Shown here in pieces: positions 6,625 through 8,589 of a stretch of DNA of 8,589 nt; the stretch's first letter is position 1; each line of letters opens with the position of its first letter. The notes beneath the pieces were generated by a model. That model did no database searches, was not told the DNA's origin, and was given only the letters and a program-made list of their open reading frames with translations. Source of the DNA: Oligoflexales bacterium (GTDB lineage Bacteria; Bdellovibrionota_B; Oligoflexia; Oligoflexales; CACXFL01); NCBI GenBank assembly GCA_028282865.1, contig JANQHA010000270.1, positions 1-8,589 of the forward strand, read 5' to 3'. The translations under genes and the position numbers were made by a program.

Positions 6625-7245
6625 CTAGATCTTCTTGCGCCATATCATAACCGCTTCGCTAACAATTACTCCCTCATGAGAGGGCTTATCAAATTCCTCA
6701 GCATAGACCAAAGAAAATTGGCCCTCTAGCAACTGCCTCACCTGGTGAACGTCGACCGCAAAAGGCGGCCCCGATCTGCCGCTGTCTGCCGGAAAGCAAA
6801 CCTCGGTGAATGGAATTGTTACAAACAAACCACCTGTTCTAAGCTTTTGACTACACACCTCAACATATGAAGGTCTTAGCTCTGGAGAAAATGCACAAAG
6901 AACAGCCCTGTCAAAAACCATATCAAAAGTATTGTTCTCATGCGCTAATGGACTAAAGATATCTTCCACTCGAACTGTCAATGTATCGTTAGTGCCGTAT
7001 AAGGTAGTTGCTTGCTCGACGGCTATTGGTGAAACATCGCCGGCTATCACCTGATACCCACTTTTTGCAAAGTACGCCGCATCATGCCCGTGACCGCAGC
7101 CTGGAACATACACTCGATTGATGGCAGTATCATTTAATTGCTTTAAGCGTTTTAAAATCGCGGGTGTGTATGGGTGATGACTACCAATATTCCATGCGGT
7201 TGTGCCATCTTGCCAGCATTTCTGCCAAAATTCGATTTCTACCAT
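6625..7245 (-). CDS. SAM-dependent methyltransferase, TPMT / halide-thiol methyltransferase-like
   Basis: A 206-residue class I methyltransferase of the thiopurine S-methyltransferase superfamily. The N-terminal FWQKCWQDGTTAW (6-18) is the substrate-lid signature. SAM motif I is VPGCGHGHDA (47-56), with the acidic ribose contact Asp70 in VIAGDVS and an Asp95 in VEDIF. FDMVFDRAVLCAF (107-119) and the late GPPF (159-162) match plant HOL-type halide/thiol methyltransferases and bacterial TPMT relatives. The likely reaction is methyl transfer to a small thiol, halide or metalloid ion in the cytoplasm; the substrate is unknown. I chose ATG 7245 over the preceding in-frame TTG 7248 because GAGGT (7255-7251) is five bases from the ATG but only two from the TTG. 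It is the first gene of a pair with the ligase. Confidence 0.88.
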   Translation of the reverse strand: MVEIEFWQKCWQDGTTAWNIGSHHPYTPAILKRLKQLNDTAINRVYVPGCGHGHDAAYFAKSGYQVIAGDVSPIAVEQATTLYGTNDTLTVRVEDIFSPLAHENNTFDMVFDRAVLCAFSPELRPSYVEVCSQKLRTGGLFVTIPFTEVCFPADSGRSGPPFAVDVHQVRQLLEGQFSLVYAEEFDKPSHEGVIVSEAVMIWRKKI

Positions 7246-7250
7246 CAAAA

Positions 7251-7255
7251 ACCTC
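7251..7255 (-). promoter_or_regulatory. Shine-Dalgarno deciding the methyltransferase start
   Basis: GAGGT on the reverse strand, five bases before ATG 7245-7243. It would be only two bases from the alternative TTG at 7248-7246, which is too close. Confidence 0.65.
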
Positions 7256-7309
7256 TATAAAATTTAAAGGTAATCTATAGAACCAATAACACCCTTTAAA
7301 ATCAATTAT

Positions 7310-7339
7310 TTTATACCCGATCTTGCCAAAGTGACTAAA
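7310..7339 (-). promoter_or_regulatory. Candidate promoter for the methyltransferase-ligase pair
   Basis: On the reverse strand a good -10 TATAAA (7315-7310) is preceded, with an 18-base spacer, by a poor -35 TTTAGT (7339-7334). A start near 7303 would leave a leader of about 58 bases. The -10 is five of six to consensus but the -35 is only three of six, so the call is tentative. Confidence 0.3.
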
Positions 7340-7357
7340 GTTCAGGTAAATTCGGGT
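7315..7357. repeat. Inverted repeat ACCCGA / TCGGGT bracketing the divergent promoters
   Basis: ACCCGA (7315-7320) and TCGGGT (7352-7357) are exact reverse complements with centres 37 bases apart. They flank the two overlapping candidate promoters. This could be a split operator or coincidence; six-base arms are short. Confidence 0.3.
7323..7352 (+). promoter_or_regulatory. Candidate promoter for the periplasmic binding protein gene
   Basis: TTGCCA (7323-7328, five of six to the -35 consensus) and TAAATT (7347-7352, four of six to the -10) are separated by 18 bases. A start near 7359 would give a leader of about 20 bases carrying AGGAG. It overlaps the divergent candidate promoter on the other strand. 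Confidence 0.3.
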
Positions 7358-7368
7358 TATGATCAGTT

Positions 7369-7373
7369 AGGAG
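7369..7373 (+). promoter_or_regulatory. Shine-Dalgarno deciding the TTG start of the binding protein
   Basis: AGGAG lies six bases before TTG 7380-7382. Starting there gives an intact signal peptide; the next in-frame ATG (codon 40) would remove it. Confidence 0.75.
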
Positions 7374-7379
7374 CTCCGG

Positions 7380-8555
7380 TTGCGGAAAGCTATTTTGAAA
7401 TATTTGATAGTCGGCTGTCTAATTCTTTTACCGACGACCGTTACAGAAAGCTCGAAAGTCTACGCACAGGTTAACCGTGCCCCGCTTCGGATCGGCATGA
7501 TAACCTCATTGTCGGGACCGCTGAAATCATTTGGAACTCAAACAAGCAATGGGATGAAATTAGCACTAGAGCAATTTAAAGAACAAAACAAGGAGTTAGC
7601 CCCATTTGTTAGATTAAAAATTAAGGATGATCAATCTCTTCTTTCAAAAGCCGAAGAAGTAGCGAAAGACCTGGTTCGATCTCGCTCGGCCGACGTCTTT
7701 ATCGGCCCATTAACAAGCACAGCAACGCTTGTGGTTTCTCCTGCAATAGAGGCTAGTGGCAAGCCACTGGTCACCGCTACAGAAACCAGCATCGCCCATA
7801 ACGGTAGCAATAGTCACTTCTTTCGTAGCCCCGCTTCTGATCCTCATCAAGCGGCTTTGCTCGCGCAGTTTACATTCGAGACATTAGGCAAGAAAAAGAT
7901 CGCAATCATATACCAAAAAGATTCGCAGTATTCTCGCCAAATGAAGCAGTCCTACGAGAAAGAGTTTAGGAAATTGGGAGGCTACATAACCGCCACCGAG
8001 TTTTTTGTCGAAGGCGTTTCTGATTTTACCGCTAATTTAGCTAAGATAAAGAAGCAAAAACCAGGAGCGGTATTTGCACCTATATTTGCTTCTGACGCAG
8101 CGAGGGTTGTAACGCAAGCAAAGAAAGTCGGCCTAACTACGACATTCGTTGGAGTCACTTCATGGGACAGCCCTAAATTGCACGCCGCAGCATCAAAGGC
8201 AGCAATAAGTGGGCATTACTTTCCAGCTCATTTTTCTATAGACGATCCAGATGAACGCATTCAGTCTTTTGTACTATCTTACAGACGTCGGTTTGGTCAG
8301 ATACCCAATGTGTATGCTGCAATGGGCTACGATGCGTTGTTGCTTATTACCGAAGCCTATAAGAGGGCAAATACGTCGCGTACTAACCCTTTTGAAAAGT
8401 CTTTAGCAAATATAAGTTTTGCATCTGGACTTTATGATACGCCTTCTATGGATAGCCAAAGAAACACACGTCGCGCTATGAGTATCCGTAAAACAACTTC
8501 GTCAGGCAGCATATTTTATGGTAACATGGGCGCAGTGGCCAAACAAAAAAATTAG
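7380..8555 (+). CDS. Branched-chain amino acid-type ABC transporter substrate-binding protein (Peripla_BP_6)
   Basis: A 391-residue exported protein of the LivJ/LivK fold, expected to capture a small polar solute such as an amino acid or short amide in the periplasm. The signal peptide has a basic n-region (MRK), a hydrophobic core (about 8-18) and a probable signal peptidase I site VYA|Q after residue 29. The mature protein starts with the first beta strand LRIGMITSLSGPLKSFG (36-52), then GMKLALEQF, VFIGPLTSTAT (106-116), PLVTATETS (129-137), FFRSPASD (147-154) and the lobe-2 helix YAAMGYDALLLITEAY (312-327). The C-terminal strands (about 345-380) are recognisable but loose. The TTG start has a strong AGGAG. 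No permease or ATPase gene is in the window, so it may be an orphan or feed a sensor; the ligand is unknown. Confidence 0.88.
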   Translation: MRKAILKYLIVGCLILLPTTVTESSKVYAQVNRAPLRIGMITSLSGPLKSFGTQTSNGMKLALEQFKEQNKELAPFVRLKIKDDQSLLSKAEEVAKDLVRSRSADVFIGPLTSTATLVVSPAIEASGKPLVTATETSIAHNGSNSHFFRSPASDPHQAALLAQFTFETLGKKKIAIIYQKDSQYSRQMKQSYEKEFRKLGGYITATEFFVEGVSDFTANLAKIKKQKPGAVFAPIFASDAARVVTQAKKVGLTTTFVGVTSWDSPKLHAAASKAAISGHYFPAHFSIDDPDERIQSFVLSYRRRFGQIPNVYAAMGYDALLLITEAYKRANTSRTNPFEKSLANISFASGLYDTPSMDSQRNTRRAMSIRKTTSSGSIFYGNMGAVAKQKN

Positions 8556-8564
8556 GTTCTATCA

Positions 8565-8589
8565 GTGTCGAGAGCAATAAACACAACTT
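8565..8589 (+). CDS. Possible first codons of a downstream gene (GTG start), truncated by window end
   Basis: GTG at 8565 opens a frame reading MSRAINTT to the window edge without a stop. AGGT (8554-8557) lies seven bases upstream and overlaps the stop codon of the binding-protein gene. This stop/Shine-Dalgarno arrangement resembles the other gene joints in the window. Eight codons are far too few to name a function. Confidence 0.25.

Noticed and set aside
7358..7363. TATGAT as a -10 element for the binding protein gene
   Set aside because: It matches consensus well, but transcription would then start at about 7370, inside the AGGAG, and no -35 lies at proper spacing.
7410..7421. Lipobox-like IVGC (residues 10-13) in the binding protein signal peptide
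   Set aside because: The hydrophobic stretch before the Cys would be too short and it continues past the Cys (LILL). A better signal peptidase I site, VYA|Q, follows at residue 29. Lipoprotein status is not fully excluded.
1..8589. Mobile element, CRISPR array, toxin-antitoxin, defence island or tRNA gene
   Set aside because: I found no transposase or integrase motif, terminal repeats, regularly spaced repeats or tRNA-like cloverleaf by eye. The gene content is mostly housekeeping. A tRNA/Rfam scan could test this further.

Overview
The window looks like an ordinary stretch of a bacterial chromosome of moderate-to-low GC (roughly 40-45% by eye). It holds one partial gene at the left edge, seven complete genes, and possibly the first codons of another at the right edge. 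The CarD-family regulator, the rpsO-pnp-dut order and the wording of the PNPase motifs resemble Gram-negative bacteria of the old 'Deltaproteobacteria' (Bdellovibrionota, Myxococcota or SAR324-like lineages). This placement is an inference from gene order and motif feel, not a database result. No phage, IS, CRISPR, tRNA or rRNA sequence is visible.

Layout. (1) Bases 1-134, minus: 5' end of a CarD/CdnL-type RNA-polymerase-binding regulator, running off the left edge. (2) Bases 135-449: an AT-rich divergent intergenic region with a 10-base direct repeat 50 bases apart and a plausible rpsO promoter. (3) Bases 450-4692, plus: rpsO (ribosomal protein S15), a nested hairpin/T-tract in the rpsO-pnp gap, pnp (polynucleotide phosphorylase), dut (dUTPase) and an acetyl-CoA hydrolase/transferase-family CoA transferase. 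The last three are packed with gaps of 11 and 8 bases. (4) Bases 4698-7245, minus: a likely two-gene operon of a TPMT/HOL-like SAM methyltransferase followed by a full-domain but divergent NAD+-dependent DNA ligase; it converges on the CoA-transferase gene with only 5 bases between stop codons. (5) Bases 7246-7379: a compact divergent promoter region. (6) Bases 7380-8555, plus: an exported branched-chain-amino-acid-type periplasmic binding protein, with a possible GTG start of a next gene at 8565.

How the genes fit together. rpsO and pnp form the classical translation/RNA-decay pair, with pnp probably controlled through the hairpin between them. dut (nucleotide-pool cleaning) is coupled behind pnp. 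The CoA transferase is metabolically unrelated and probably just shares the transcript. The methyltransferase and ligase are joined by a stop codon abutting a strong Shine-Dalgarno.

The most unusual item is the ligase. It keeps the catalytic lysine and all domains but lacks two adenylation-domain residues (equivalents of E. coli LigA Glu113 and Lys290) that are normally near-invariant. No clearly new multi-gene system was found; the remaining findings are modest regulatory and context observations.
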